A DNA stretch of 64,000 bases, taken from the NCBI GenBank assembly GCA_910574885.1, contig CAJTDD010000004.1, positions 248,001 to 312,000 of the forward strand, read 5' to 3'. This document shows, piece by piece, positions 45,134 to 54,063 of this stretch. Under the pieces are notes generated by a model. The model ran no database searches and was not told the origin of the DNA. It worked only from the letters and a program-made list of their open reading frames with translations. The first letter of the stretch is position 1; each line of letters opens with the position of its first letter. This DNA comes from Lachnospiraceae bacterium (GTDB lineage Bacteria > Bacillota > Clostridia > Lachnospirales > Lachnospiraceae). The position numbers and the translations under genes are program-made.

Positions 45134-46618
45134 CTATCCCAGTTCATACTTCACAACATCTATCTTTGCAATTCCATCTGCAAAAAACGAGATTCCGTCT
45201 GCCTCCTGCTCGGTATACATTGTAGCCGAAAGAACCTGCTCCCCGTCATTGACAAAGACTTCCACGCTGAAACGGTCCAGAATCATCCTCAGTTTCAATT
45301 CTCCATCCACAGGATTTACCAGGCTGCGCCTCTGATGGATAATGGCTCTTCTGGAACCGGAGAACTTCCGGTCTACCTTCAGGATCGATTCTCTCGGACG
45401 GAAACTAAGCGAAGTCCAATATCTGTCATTTTGGGCGAAACGGACGGCAAACTTCTGATACAGCTCTTCTCCGTCTGCCGGCCGGATACTAAGCTCCATA
45501 TCCACTCTTCTGCCCTTCACCCCATCCAGTTCTACCAGGCTTGAAACTGCCACGTCCGTATATTCCACCTTGTTACGCCGCATTGCATCCAGTTCCCTTA
45601 CCGGTTTCTGGTAGAGCCTGCCGTTTTTCAGAGACAATTCCCTTGGAAGGCTCATCTGCCCAAACCAAGGTTCTTCCGGAGAACGGATCCCGCAGGCGTC
45701 CCAGTTCTGCATCCATCCGATCATGATCCGGCGGCCATCGGGAGCTAATACTGTCTGAGTCGCATAAAAATCAATCCCGTAGTCAATAGACTGATTACAC
45801 ATCTCCTTGAATGTACCGGCTTCTTCATTATAATCACCGATCAGGCAGAGCGTTCCGTTCCCATTGTGGTATTCAAACCCTTCCGGGAGCATATCCTGCG
45901 GGCTTGTAAGCAGCACCCATTTCCCATCCAGTTCAAAGAAATCCGGACATTCCCACATCTTCCCGAACCGTTCATGGTTAGAAACCAGTACACTCTTGAA
46001 CTTCCAATGAAATCCGTCGGCGCTGGTATACAGCAATATCTGCCCGCTGCCGTCGGCCGGACGGTTTCCCACAACACAGGCATATGTGCCGTCGGCCTGC
46101 TTCCACATCTTAGGATCGCGAAAATCATATCTGCTGCTGCCCTCCGGGATATCCTGCTCATCCAGAACCGGATTCTGCTCATATTTCTCATAATCAATCC
46201 CGTCGCCTACTGCAATGCATTGTGTCTGAACTTCCCTGTAAACATCGCGTCCCTGATGTTCCTTTAACACACCGGTATACATCAGCAGATGCCTTCCGTC
46301 CGGCAGTACCACCGCACTTCCGGAAAAGCACCCGTCCCTGTCATATGCCTCATCCGGCGCAAGGGCGCAAGGAAGATATTCCCAGCGGAGCAAGTCACTG
46401 CTGACCGCATGACCCCAATGCATAGGGCCCCATTTTGACTCATAGGGGTAATACTGATAAAACAAATGGTACTGGCCTTTATAATAGCAAAAGCCGTTAG
46501 GGTCATTCATCCAGCCTACACGTGGAGTCAGGTGGAAATCCGGACGCTCCTCTTTACTGATTAATTTTTCAGAAGCCTCTTCATATTTTCTCGCTTCACG
46601 TAATGTCTGACTTGTCAT
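45134..46618 (-). CDS. GH32 fructosidase (sucrose, fructan or fructo-oligosaccharide)
   Basis: Glycoside hydrolase family 32 enzyme, 494 residues: five-bladed propeller plus C-terminal beta sandwich. The nucleophile is Asp39 in WMNDPNG, the transition-state stabiliser lies in FRDPK and the acid/base Glu in MWECPDFF. No signal peptide is present, so it acts inside the cell on imported sugar. It is the last gene of the importer operon. The exact substrate (sucrose, levanbiose, inulin oligomers) cannot be read from sequence. Confidence 0.94.
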   Translation of the reverse strand: MTSQTLREARKYEEASEKLISKEERPDFHLTPRVGWMNDPNGFCYYKGQYHLFYQYYPYESKWGPMHWGHAVSSDLLRWEYLPCALAPDEAYDRDGCFSGSAVVLPDGRHLLMYTGVLKEHQGRDVYREVQTQCIAVGDGIDYEKYEQNPVLDEQDIPEGSSRYDFRDPKMWKQADGTYACVVGNRPADGSGQILLYTSADGFHWKFKSVLVSNHERFGKMWECPDFFELDGKWVLLTSPQDMLPEGFEYHNGNGTLCLIGDYNEEAGTFKEMCNQSIDYGIDFYATQTVLAPDGRRIMIGWMQNWDACGIRSPEEPWFGQMSLPRELSLKNGRLYQKPVRELDAMRRNKVEYTDVAVSSLVELDGVKGRRVDMELSIRPADGEELYQKFAVRFAQNDRYWTSLSFRPRESILKVDRKFSGSRRAIIHQRRSLVNPVDGELKLRMILDRFSVEVFVNDGEQVLSATMYTEQEADGISFFADGIAKIDVVKYELG

Positions 46619-46651
46619 AAAAATTTCTTCCTTTCCTAAAATATATGCCCT

Positions 46652-48379
46652 TTATTTTGACGCGGCCGTCTGTGCATTATAAGAATCCAGATATGTCTGG
46701 AACAGCTTTAGATATTCACTCAGCCCGTATGCTTCTAAGTCTTCCAGGTATTTATCCCAATCTGCATCGGAGAACCCGTTCATGATCCAGTCTGCTTTCT
46801 TAGCATTGATAGCTTTCTGGATATCTGCCTGCAGGTTTGAGAGCTTCTCCGTATCATCCCGGCTCATGAAAATATTCGGGTATACATACTCGGTGTGCAT
46901 ATCAGGCGTATAAAATTCTTCGATCCAGTCCAGACGGTACTGCGCGTCGTCCGGGCATGTCACATACACGTCGTAATATTCATCCAGAATGGCAAGCGGT
47001 CCTCCCACCGCTTCTGCCTCTCTTACCTCTACCGGAGACGCGTCGCCAAGCGGCGCATGCTTTAACATATCCTCCCCGTCGGCGTTCTTCCCCATCTCAA
47101 AGATATCAAAATCGTCGTCCTCACCATAGGTTCCCCAGTTGTTCTGGGGGGACTGCATCGGCGCGTACATCTGATCCAGCCATGCACATACCAGCGCCGG
47201 ATTCTCTGCAACCGAGGTTACCACACAGCGTCCGCGGTCAAATCCGCTGGTGAAGGAACCGTTCTGGGGCGTCAGGTTCCGGGTATCCGCAGTCAGGACC
47301 GGAAGCGGCACCCAATCCTTCAGGTTGTCAATATTGCCCACATCCCAACTGAAACATACCCCATAACGCCCGGACTTTCCCTTTGACACATAGGTAGACC
47401 ATTCCTGCGTAAATGCTTCCGGGTCAATCAGCTTCTCTTCATACAGCTTATGCAGCCATTCAATTCCCTTCTTATAGCCTTCCTGGACTGCGGTACAGAT
47501 TACCTCCCGGTCATCTGTAACTGCGATATGCCGGTCTTTATCCGCATCGCCGTATCCTTCTCCAAAACCATTAATCAGAATCGCCGGGTCCTGATCTCCG
47601 TTATTGACGATACAGGACATAGGGATAATGCTTCCTTCAATCCCAAATTCCTCCTGAAGTTCTTTTGCATGGTCACGGAAAGCAATCAGGACTTCCTCAA
47701 ATTCCTCCACTGTCTCCGGGATCTCAAGCTTCAGGAAATCCAGCCATTTCTTATTAATAAAACTCATATTCCCTATCGTCTGTATGGCCGTCTTATTGGA
47801 ACCAAGCTGCTCAATCCAGGGCAATGCCCAGATATGCCCGTTTACATCCGTACACATAGTCCGATACTCCGGATATTTGTCAAACACAGATTTCAGATTC
47901 GGCATATATGCATCAATGTATTCCTCCAGAGGAATAATTGCGCCGTATTCCCCGTATTTTAACAGATTGCTGTCCGAGAATCCCGCAGAAAAGATGAAGT
48001 CTGTCAGCTTATTGGGATCTGACATATTCAGTGAAATCTTGTCCGGCCACTGGTCGGACTGGATCGCTGTCCAGTCAATTTCCACATTCGTCTGTTCCTG
48101 CAGCCGTTTAAAAATCGTCCGGTTATTCGGCTCTGATTCTGTGCTGGGCGGATAGCTGATCATGCCTGTTAATGTTGCTTTTTCCTTCAAAGGGAACTGA
48201 AGCGTTTCCTCATCCACCGGACGGAAGGTCCCGTCATTGATCTTTCTCTTCCCTCCGCAGCCCGCAAGGGAAACTGCCATGCATACCACAAGAGCCGCCG
48301 CCGCGATCCGTCTTCCATACCTGCGTCCGAACCTGAGTCCGGATCTGTTTTCATATCTATTACTAAATCTGTTACTCAT
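46652..48379 (-). CDS. LipO-type sugar-binding lipoprotein
   Basis: Large extracellular solute-binding protein of 575 residues, the type that works with YteP/YtcP permeases. A long Arg-rich N-region precedes a membrane segment and the lipobox SLAGC (Cys about 41). GGAGG precedes the ATG. Such proteins often bind oligosaccharides; the GH32 gene next to it suggests fructans. As with the first importer, no ATPase gene is present. Confidence 0.92.
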   Translation of the reverse strand: MSNRFSNRYENRSGLRFGRRYGRRIAAAALVVCMAVSLAGCGGKRKINDGTFRPVDEETLQFPLKEKATLTGMISYPPSTESEPNNRTIFKRLQEQTNVEIDWTAIQSDQWPDKISLNMSDPNKLTDFIFSAGFSDSNLLKYGEYGAIIPLEEYIDAYMPNLKSVFDKYPEYRTMCTDVNGHIWALPWIEQLGSNKTAIQTIGNMSFINKKWLDFLKLEIPETVEEFEEVLIAFRDHAKELQEEFGIEGSIIPMSCIVNNGDQDPAILINGFGEGYGDADKDRHIAVTDDREVICTAVQEGYKKGIEWLHKLYEEKLIDPEAFTQEWSTYVSKGKSGRYGVCFSWDVGNIDNLKDWVPLPVLTADTRNLTPQNGSFTSGFDRGRCVVTSVAENPALVCAWLDQMYAPMQSPQNNWGTYGEDDDFDIFEMGKNADGEDMLKHAPLGDASPVEVREAEAVGGPLAILDEYYDVYVTCPDDAQYRLDWIEEFYTPDMHTEYVYPNIFMSRDDTEKLSNLQADIQKAINAKKADWIMNGFSDADWDKYLEDLEAYGLSEYLKLFQTYLDSYNAQTAASK

Positions 48380-48398
48380 CGTCTGCCTCCTTCTTATC

Positions 48399-49295
48399 CT
48401 ATCCCTTTACGGCGCCCGCCATGATACCGCTGTCAAAATACTTCTGGAAGAACGGGTACATGATCAGAAGCGGTAAACTGGAAATAATAATGGTTGCGTA
48501 TTTCAAAAGCTCCGCCAACTGGGCGCGTGCCGCCGTACTCTGCATATCCGCGATCATGCCGGATTCCGGCTGGTTCTGGATCAGGATAGAACGCAGTACA
48601 AGCTGCAGCGGCTGTTTTGCAGAATCATTCAGGTAAATCATAGCGTCAAAGTAACTGTTCCACATGGCAACAAACTGCCACAGTACAAGCACAGCAATCA
48701 CAGGAGTACAGACCGGAAGCAGGATCTTGAAGAAAAATGTCAGCTCGCTTGCTCCGTCTACATCTGCCGCCTCGCGAAGCTCCTGAGGAATCCCTCTGTA
48801 ATAAGTCCTTGCAATCGTCATGTTCCACACACTGAATGCACCTGGAAGAATCACTGCCCACATGCTGTCCACAAGCCCCAGATTACTTACTACTAAGTAT
48901 GTAGGAATCAGGCCGCCGCCAAAAAACATGGTAATCATAAAGATGACATTAAAGAATCCTTTCCCTCTGAAATCCGCCCTTGACAGAGGATAAGCCGCCA
49001 AAAGCGTCACCGCCACAGAGACAACCGTAAACACTACAGAATAGATGACCGCATTCTTAAATCCAATCCAGATCTGGCTGTTGGTCATGACGCGCTCATA
49101 AGCGGTCGCCGTCCATTTGCTGAAATCAAAGGTAATTCCTTTGTTCTGCAATGTAATCGGATCCATGAAGGATGCAACTATAATATAAACCATCGGCACA
49201 ATAATCGCAATCACAAATAAGCCCAATAATATGTAGCCAATCGTCAGCAGCGCCTTATCCTGCCCCGAATATCTCGTAAAATTTTTCTTCTTCAT
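48399..49295 (-). CDS. Carbohydrate ABC permease (YtcP type)
   Basis: Membrane permease of 298 residues with six segments. The EAA loop reads LREAADVDGASELTFF and the end FDSGIMAGAVKG is typical. It lies 19 bases before the binding-protein gene and 15 bases after the partner permease. Confidence 0.94.
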   Translation of the reverse strand: MKKKNFTRYSGQDKALLTIGYILLGLFVIAIIVPMVYIIVASFMDPITLQNKGITFDFSKWTATAYERVMTNSQIWIGFKNAVIYSVVFTVVSVAVTLLAAYPLSRADFRGKGFFNVIFMITMFFGGGLIPTYLVVSNLGLVDSMWAVILPGAFSVWNMTIARTYYRGIPQELREAADVDGASELTFFFKILLPVCTPVIAVLVLWQFVAMWNSYFDAMIYLNDSAKQPLQLVLRSILIQNQPESGMIADMQSTAARAQLAELLKYATIIISSLPLLIMYPFFQKYFDSGIMAGAVKG

Positions 49296-49310
49296 CTTAC
49301 CTGCACCTCC

Positions 49311-50261
49311 TTAGATTCCCTGTCCGTCATTCATCTTCGCTACGATTTTATTTACGACAAGGAGAAGAATGACGTTGATGACTGTGTTAAACAGGCCTAC
49401 CGCAGTTGAAAAACTGTAATCGCCGTCAATCAGACCTTTTCTATATACATAGGTTGCAATGATCTCTGATGCCGGAAGGTTCAAGTCCGTCTGCAGGGCA
49501 TAGGCTTTCTCGAAGCCGATACTCATGATATTTCCTGCCTGGAGAATGAACTGGATCACGACCATATCTTTGATTGCCGGCCACTCCACTGCACGTATCT
49601 GCTGCAGAATATTGGCTCCGTCCATAACCGCGGCCTCACGAAGCTCCTGGCTCGCATTGGAAAGGGACGCTGTATACATGATGGACGCCCATCCTGCGCC
49701 CTGCCAGATACCGCTGATAATATAGATAGAACGGAATGCCTCCGGCATGGTCATGAAATTAATGTCCGTTCCCAACAGCAGGTTCACAGGGCCGGTCACC
49801 GAAAGGAAAATCCGCACGATACCGCAGAGAACAATGACCGATACGAAGTTGGGAAGATAAAGCACCAGCTGTATCTTCTTCTTGATTCCTGCGCTCTGAA
49901 TCCTGTTCAGCAAAAGCGCCAGTATAATCGGAACCGGGAACCCCCAAAGTAAGCTGTATACGCTCAGCTTCAGCGTATTGACCAGATATCTCATGAAATC
50001 CGGGGATGACAAGAACCTTGTAAAATGCTTAAATCCCACCCACTCACTTCCGGAAACTCCCTTAAAAGGATTGTAATCCTGGAACGCAATCAGAATCCCG
50101 CTCATAGGCGCATACTTGAAAATCAGCGTCAGCAGCAATGCCGGCATCATGAAGATTACATATAGCTGCCAATGCTGCCTGATATACACCAGGGAATTGT
50201 GAAACCCTCCGCCCTTGCTTCCTTGCCTTCCATTTGAAACAGTTTTTGAATTCGTTGTCAT
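49311..50261 (-). CDS. Carbohydrate ABC permease (YteP/LplB type)
   Basis: First gene of the importer operon, 316 residues. A soluble Ser/Gly-rich N-terminus leads into six membrane segments. The EAA loop reads LREAAVMDGANILQQI, and the family motif KYAPMSGILIAFQDYNPFKG follows the first segment. The start at MTTNSKTV has AGGAGG seven bases upstream; the frame is open ten codons further but has no ribosome site. Confidence 0.93.
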   Translation of the reverse strand: MTTNSKTVSNGRQGSKGGGFHNSLVYIRQHWQLYVIFMMPALLLTLIFKYAPMSGILIAFQDYNPFKGVSGSEWVGFKHFTRFLSSPDFMRYLVNTLKLSVYSLLWGFPVPIILALLLNRIQSAGIKKKIQLVLYLPNFVSVIVLCGIVRIFLSVTGPVNLLLGTDINFMTMPEAFRSIYIISGIWQGAGWASIMYTASLSNASQELREAAVMDGANILQQIRAVEWPAIKDMVVIQFILQAGNIMSIGFEKAYALQTDLNLPASEIIATYVYRKGLIDGDYSFSTAVGLFNTVINVILLLVVNKIVAKMNDGQGI

Positions 50262-50351
50262 AACTTCCTCCTTTCTTTCAAATCCCTCCATCTTCTGAAC
50301 ATGTTTTCTCTCATGTCTTTTCTGGCTCTCCTTTCCTTTTGATTGTGCATT

Positions 50352-50371
50352 TGTAAAATTATCATTTTACA
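50352..50371. promoter_or_regulatory. Candidate LacI-family operator
   Basis: A perfect palindrome with arms TGTAAAAT and ATTTTACA around TATC. It lies about 20 bases downstream of the predicted start of the importer operon, where a bound repressor would block transcription. TTTACA-like half sites recur at 50410 and 50530-50540. Confidence 0.55.
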
Positions 50372-50395
50372 TTAGCTTGAGATTTGTATAATCTA

Positions 50396-50424
50396 TTTAT
50401 ATCATTTATTTTACATTTAGTCAA
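50396..50424 (-). promoter_or_regulatory. Promoter of the GH32 importer operon
   Basis: TTGACT (50419-50424) and TATAAA (50396-50401) on the minus strand with a 17-base spacer, in the AT-rich gap shared with the LacI-family gene. Confidence 0.7.
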
Positions 50425-50542
50425 TATTTTTTTGCTATTTGCATACTTTTATTTTTGCATTTTCACTTTTTTGTACACTCTCACCAATTTTGTATTGCAT
50501 TTTGGCATAAAAAATATTTTTCAGAATTTTACATTTTTACAT

Positions 50543-50571
50543 TTGACACATTTCAATTTGTGCATTATAAT
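50543..50571 (+). promoter_or_regulatory. Promoter of the LacI-family regulator
   Basis: Perfect consensus TTGACA (50543-50548) and TATAAT (50566-50571) with a 17-base spacer. Such a strong site for a regulator implies that it is repressed in vivo, perhaps by its own product. Confidence 0.8.
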
Positions 50572-50602
50572 ATATGCAGAAGGAAGTCAGAAGGAGGAGT
50601 TT

Positions 50603-51676
50603 ATGAGTACCAGAGTTACAATCCAGGACATTGCCGACGAGCTTGGCATTTCCCGGAACACCGTCTCAAAGGCGATTAACAACACCGGAATCCTTGCCGA
50701 CGCCACCAGGGACAGAGTATTAAAAAAAGCTATGGAGATGGGCTACAAGCAGTTTTCTTATGTGACTGCCGCAAAGTCAGGCGGCTCCGTACTCTCCATC
50801 CCTGCGCCAAAGGAGAAGACTGAGATCGCGCTATTCCTTACTAATTTTGTAGGAGGTTCCCACTTTGCGACGGTGATGCTGGATAAGTTCCAGAAAGAGC
50901 TTGCCGGACTGGGATACAGCCTCACCATGCACCGTGTGCTTACAGAAGAACAGGAAAGCTTGAAGCTTCCGGCGTCATTCTCCCTGGAGCGGACTGCCGG
51001 CATCGTCTGTGTCGAGATGTTTCATTATGAATATGATAAGATGCTCTGCCAACTCGGACTGCCGGTCTTGTTCATAGACGCGCCGGTGACATGCTTAAAA
51101 GAACCGTTGGAAGCAGACCTGTTGTGCATGGACAATCAATCGGGGATCTATCAGTTTGTCAGGGAGATGGCGGACAGAGGGAAGACGAAGATTGGATTCA
51201 TCGGGGAGCATATGCACTGCCAGTCATTCTTTGAACGATATACTGCTTACCGGAATGCCATGCATCTGCTTAATCTGCCCTGCCCGGATGAGTATTGTAT
51301 TACAGGAAATAAGAAGGGGGTACTCTACCCCACGGGGAACGACTATCTGGAATTTTTGTCCGAACGCCTCACGGACCTTACGCATCTGCCGGAGGTATTC
51401 ATATGTGCCAATGATTTCGTCGCTCTGGATGCGCTGCAAGTTTTCAGGAAATTAGGGTATTCTGTTCCGGATGATGTATATCTGTGCGGTTTTGACGATT
51501 CGCCGGAATCAAGAATTGTTACGCCCCCGCTGACTACCATCCACATTCACAGCCAGATCATGGGATTTTCTGCCGTAAACCTGCTGATGTCCCGTATCAA
51601 CGAGCCGTCCTTGAATTACCGCGTTATGCACACGGAGACAGATCTGATTTATCGGGAGTCTACAGGAGATCAATAA
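50603..51676 (+). CDS. LacI-family transcriptional regulator
   Basis: A 357-residue regulator. The helix-turn-helix and hinge read VTIQDIADELGISRNTVSKAI. A sugar-binding periplasmic-type domain follows (about 75-350), with FICANDFVALDAL and CGFDDSPESRIVTPPLTTI. The start is set at MSTRVT, with AAGGAGGAG upstream; the frame is open 73 codons further through AT-rich non-coding sequence. It is divergent from the GH32 importer operon, its most likely target. A DUF624 gene and a membrane-anchored protein follow in the same direction. Confidence 0.94.
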   Translation: MSTRVTIQDIADELGISRNTVSKAINNTGILADATRDRVLKKAMEMGYKQFSYVTAAKSGGSVLSIPAPKEKTEIALFLTNFVGGSHFATVMLDKFQKELAGLGYSLTMHRVLTEEQESLKLPASFSLERTAGIVCVEMFHYEYDKMLCQLGLPVLFIDAPVTCLKEPLEADLLCMDNQSGIYQFVREMADRGKTKIGFIGEHMHCQSFFERYTAYRNAMHLLNLPCPDEYCITGNKKGVLYPTGNDYLEFLSERLTDLTHLPEVFICANDFVALDALQVFRKLGYSVPDDVYLCGFDDSPESRIVTPPLTTIHIHSQIMGFSAVNLLMSRINEPSLNYRVMHTETDLIYRESTGDQ

Positions 51677-51715
51677 ATTAATGCCGCCAGAATGGCGGCG
51701 GAAAGGAGCTTCATT

Positions 51716-52357
51716 ATGAGTAATCTATTTAACCTGGACGGTCCGGTCCTTCAATTCATTAACAAAATTGTTTACAGCGTTTATCTGAACATCCTGTGGT
51801 TCATCTGCTGTATTCCCGTTGTAACAGCCGGTGCATCCACCGCCGCACTGTTCTATGTTACACTAAAGATATCCAGAAACGAAGAAGGCAATATCACAAA
51901 AGCATTCTTCCATTCCTTCAAGGCGAATCTGAGACAAGCAACAAAGATATGGCTGATTCTCCTGTCCCTTGGCATCATCCTGAGCATTGACGGTTATGTA
52001 CTCTATCATATGCGGTTTGAAAATGTATTTTGGACACTCTGTACCGCAATCTTCTGCGTAGCAGCGATTGCCTATGCCATTGTCCTGATGTATATATTTC
52101 CTCTCCTTGCAAGATTCGACAATACAATTGGCGCTATGTTCAAAAACGCGCTGTTCATCGGCGTCCGTTTCCTGTTCTGCACTGTACTGATGGCCGTTAT
52201 TTACTTCGTTATGCTTCTGATTGTAGTCCGTATCTTCACCCCGGCTGTCATCTTCGGGGAGGGCTTATGTGCATTGCTCTGTTCCTATCTGCTGTCTAAT
52301 GTCCTAAAACTCTGTCAGGAAAAGAGTGAAGAGCATGCACCACAGCGAATCCGATAG
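51716..52357 (+). CDS. DUF624 (YesL-like) membrane protein
   Basis: A 213-residue protein with about five membrane segments, of the DUF624/YesL family, often found with YteP/YtcP-type importers. The typical start is seen: NLDGPVLQFINKIVYSVYLN, then IPVVTAGASTAALFY. GAAAGGAG precedes the ATG. It is probably an accessory to the importer; the exact role is not known. A GCCGCCAGAATGGCGGC hairpin lies just upstream, after the regulator gene. Confidence 0.88.
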   Translation: MSNLFNLDGPVLQFINKIVYSVYLNILWFICCIPVVTAGASTAALFYVTLKISRNEEGNITKAFFHSFKANLRQATKIWLILLSLGIILSIDGYVLYHMRFENVFWTLCTAIFCVAAIAYAIVLMYIFPLLARFDNTIGAMFKNALFIGVRFLFCTVLMAVIYFVMLLIVVRIFTPAVIFGEGLCALLCSYLLSNVLKLCQEKSEEHAPQRIR

Positions 52358-52369
52358 CGAGGAGAAAGT

Positions 52370-53080
52370 ATGAATACATGTCTGAACGACCTTCATGGGA
52401 AGAAAAAAATACAGTACATCTGGGATTATTATAAACTGCCAATTGTAATCTGCCTTATCTTCTTATACATCATTAGTTATACGATATATGGCCGCTTTTC
52501 CCAAAAAGAAACCTTGCTTTATACCGCTCTTGTGAATGTTTCAGCAAGCGAACAGCTCACGGATGAATTGAGTCTGGGTTTTCTGGATTTTCTGGATGTC
52601 AATTCTTCTAAAAAAGAGCTGAAATTATATACAGGTTTATATCTCACGGACAACCCGGATAGTCCCAACTATGAGTACACCTATGCTTCCCGCATTAAAA
52701 CAGTTGCTTCCATTGATGATGAAAAACTGGATGTTGTACTCATGAATAAAGAAGCATTCGATGCATTTTCACAAAATGGGTATCTTTATAACATGGAGGA
52801 GTTACTCCGGGATACTGCTCCTGAGGCTATGACAGAGTGGGAACCCTATCTTGTGACCAAAACTGTCATCCTGGAAGACAACGCTGATGAAATAATGCTT
52901 GACAGCTCATTGTCTTATCAGGCTTTGACAGATGAATTCCCTATGGGGCTTCTTATATCACAAAAAGGGCTTTTTAAGGAGGCCGGTTTTGGTGATGATG
53001 TGTATCTTGGCGTCCTCAAAAATTCTCCGCGGGTGGATATGGCAATAGAATATATAAGCTACCTGTTTTCAGAAATATAG
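52370..53080 (+). CDS. Membrane-anchored extracytoplasmic protein of unknown function
   Basis: A 236-residue protein: a short cytoplasmic start (KKKIQYIWDYYKLP), one membrane segment (about 23-42), then an outside domain of about 190 residues. The outside part has a weak look of a solute-binding fold (SIDDEKLDVVLMNKEAFDAF, then YNMEELL). It starts 12 bases after DUF624 and is probably co-transcribed. Pairs like this occur beside YesL proteins in Lachnospiraceae. No function is assigned. Confidence 0.75.
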   Translation: MNTCLNDLHGKKKIQYIWDYYKLPIVICLIFLYIISYTIYGRFSQKETLLYTALVNVSASEQLTDELSLGFLDFLDVNSSKKELKLYTGLYLTDNPDSPNYEYTYASRIKTVASIDDEKLDVVLMNKEAFDAFSQNGYLYNMEELLRDTAPEAMTEWEPYLVTKTVILEDNADEIMLDSSLSYQALTDEFPMGLLISQKGLFKEAGFGDDVYLGVLKNSPRVDMAIEYISYLFSEI

Positions 53081-53144
53081 AAATGCGGTGATAAATCTTT
53101 CAGGGAACTTCCGATCCAGACATCCTGATTTTCAGAATAATCCT

Positions 53145-53457
53145 CTATCTCAATCCGAATCTTCTTTTTCTCCCCGGATACAGCTTCCCGGAAACTACCA
53201 CCGCATGGCTACGGATTTTGATTTCCCCACGCTTTTCACTTTCTATGGCATTGCGGTATCTCTCCTCTTGGCTCCCTGCTTCTCTACGATAATTCTCCTT
53301 AATCTTTTTAAAACCACTTTCTCTGCGTTCCATATAATTCATTCGGCCGAAAACATCTGCGATAATCGGATTCCTCCGTCTGGAAGGCTCATGATCCGTA
53401 TCAAGATCATGTACAAAATAACCGGCAAACATACCGACAGGAGAATAGCTCTACATA
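53145..53457 (-). pseudogene. Remnant of an AlbA_2/Schlafen-type ATP-binding protein
   Basis: The minus strand reads YSPVGMFAGYFVHDLDTD, then RRRNPIIADVFGRMNYMERR. This is the conserved C-terminal part of AlbA_2-domain (RecG-like putative regulator) proteins, where MERRGSGF is the signature; here the second part reads MERRESGF. Upstream coding and the downstream winged helix are both missing. It is a truncated relic. The plus-strand frame over the same region is a shadow. Confidence 0.7.
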
Positions 53458-53549
53458 ATTTTCTCAAATTGTGAAAGTATTGATAGCATAGAGCAAGCTA
53501 CTGCAATCCATCCATAGCAGTGAGCCAACTTTAAATGACATTTTTATGG

Positions 53550-53864
53550 ATGTTACGGGGAGGACGCTGTTATGAATTATTTGGAATAATCGTTGCAACA
53601 AAAATTGCAAGCCTTAATCAGTTTATATTGTGGACTGTGCCAATCGAAGCCGTTTGCTTTGTTCCTGCAATTTTGCATTTATTTAAAATTACTCCTGCAT
53701 GGTGCGGGTATTATCCTGTCAATGTTTGTAGGGATATGGTTTCAGGGCATTCTTCGTCCACAATAGGTTTTTTAGGAGTGGTGGCAACGATGGTAATTCT
53801 ATTTATTCTTTCAAGATTTTGTGTTTTGAAAATGTGGGATAGCATGGGAGGTGTAAAGCTATGA
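53550..53864 (+). CDS. Small two-helix membrane protein, possibly truncated
   Basis: About 104 residues starting MLRGGRCYELF, with two hydrophobic stretches (about 12-44 and 68-92). No family recognised. A strong GGGGAGG lies before a different ATG that opens only five codons (MNYLE), so the real N-terminus may have been lost by a frameshift near 53570-53590. Its stop overlaps the start of the next small ORF (ATGA). Confidence 0.35.
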   Translation: MLRGGRCYELFGIIVATKIASLNQFILWTVPIEAVCFVPAILHLFKITPAWCGYYPVNVCRDMVSGHSSSTIGFLGVVATMVILFILSRFCVLKMWDSMGGVKL

Positions 53865-54022
53865 AAGCAATTAGATTCAGCACTTGTGGCTTGTGTCATG
53901 GCTGGCTGGTTAACGCCGAAATAACTATGTTGCAAAATAAAAACTATCAATGCAATATATGTAAAAGAAATGCAGGGGTTAGAGATAATCCTGTCTCAGC
54001 TCACAAGTACAAGAAGCACTGA
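53861..54022 (+). CDS. Small zinc-ribbon-like protein, 53 residues
   Basis: Starts MKAIRFSTCGLCHGW and carries two CxxC pairs (CGLC and CNIC) about 20 residues apart, the layout of a zinc ribbon, then a basic tail ending HKYKKH. GGGAGG lies about 10 bases before the ATG, which overlaps the stop of the preceding ORF. No family is recognised. It is followed by a convergent ATPase gene. Confidence 0.5.
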   Translation: MKAIRFSTCGLCHGWLVNAEITMLQNKNYQCNICKRNAGVRDNPVSAHKYKKH

Positions 54023-54063
54023 AACATATTCGCCTCAAAGCTTTCATGTGCCTCTATTCATTT

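Noticed and set aside
53088..53474. Plus-strand ORF of 128 codons
   Set aside because: It lies opposite the AlbA_2-type relic, which explains the sequence better.
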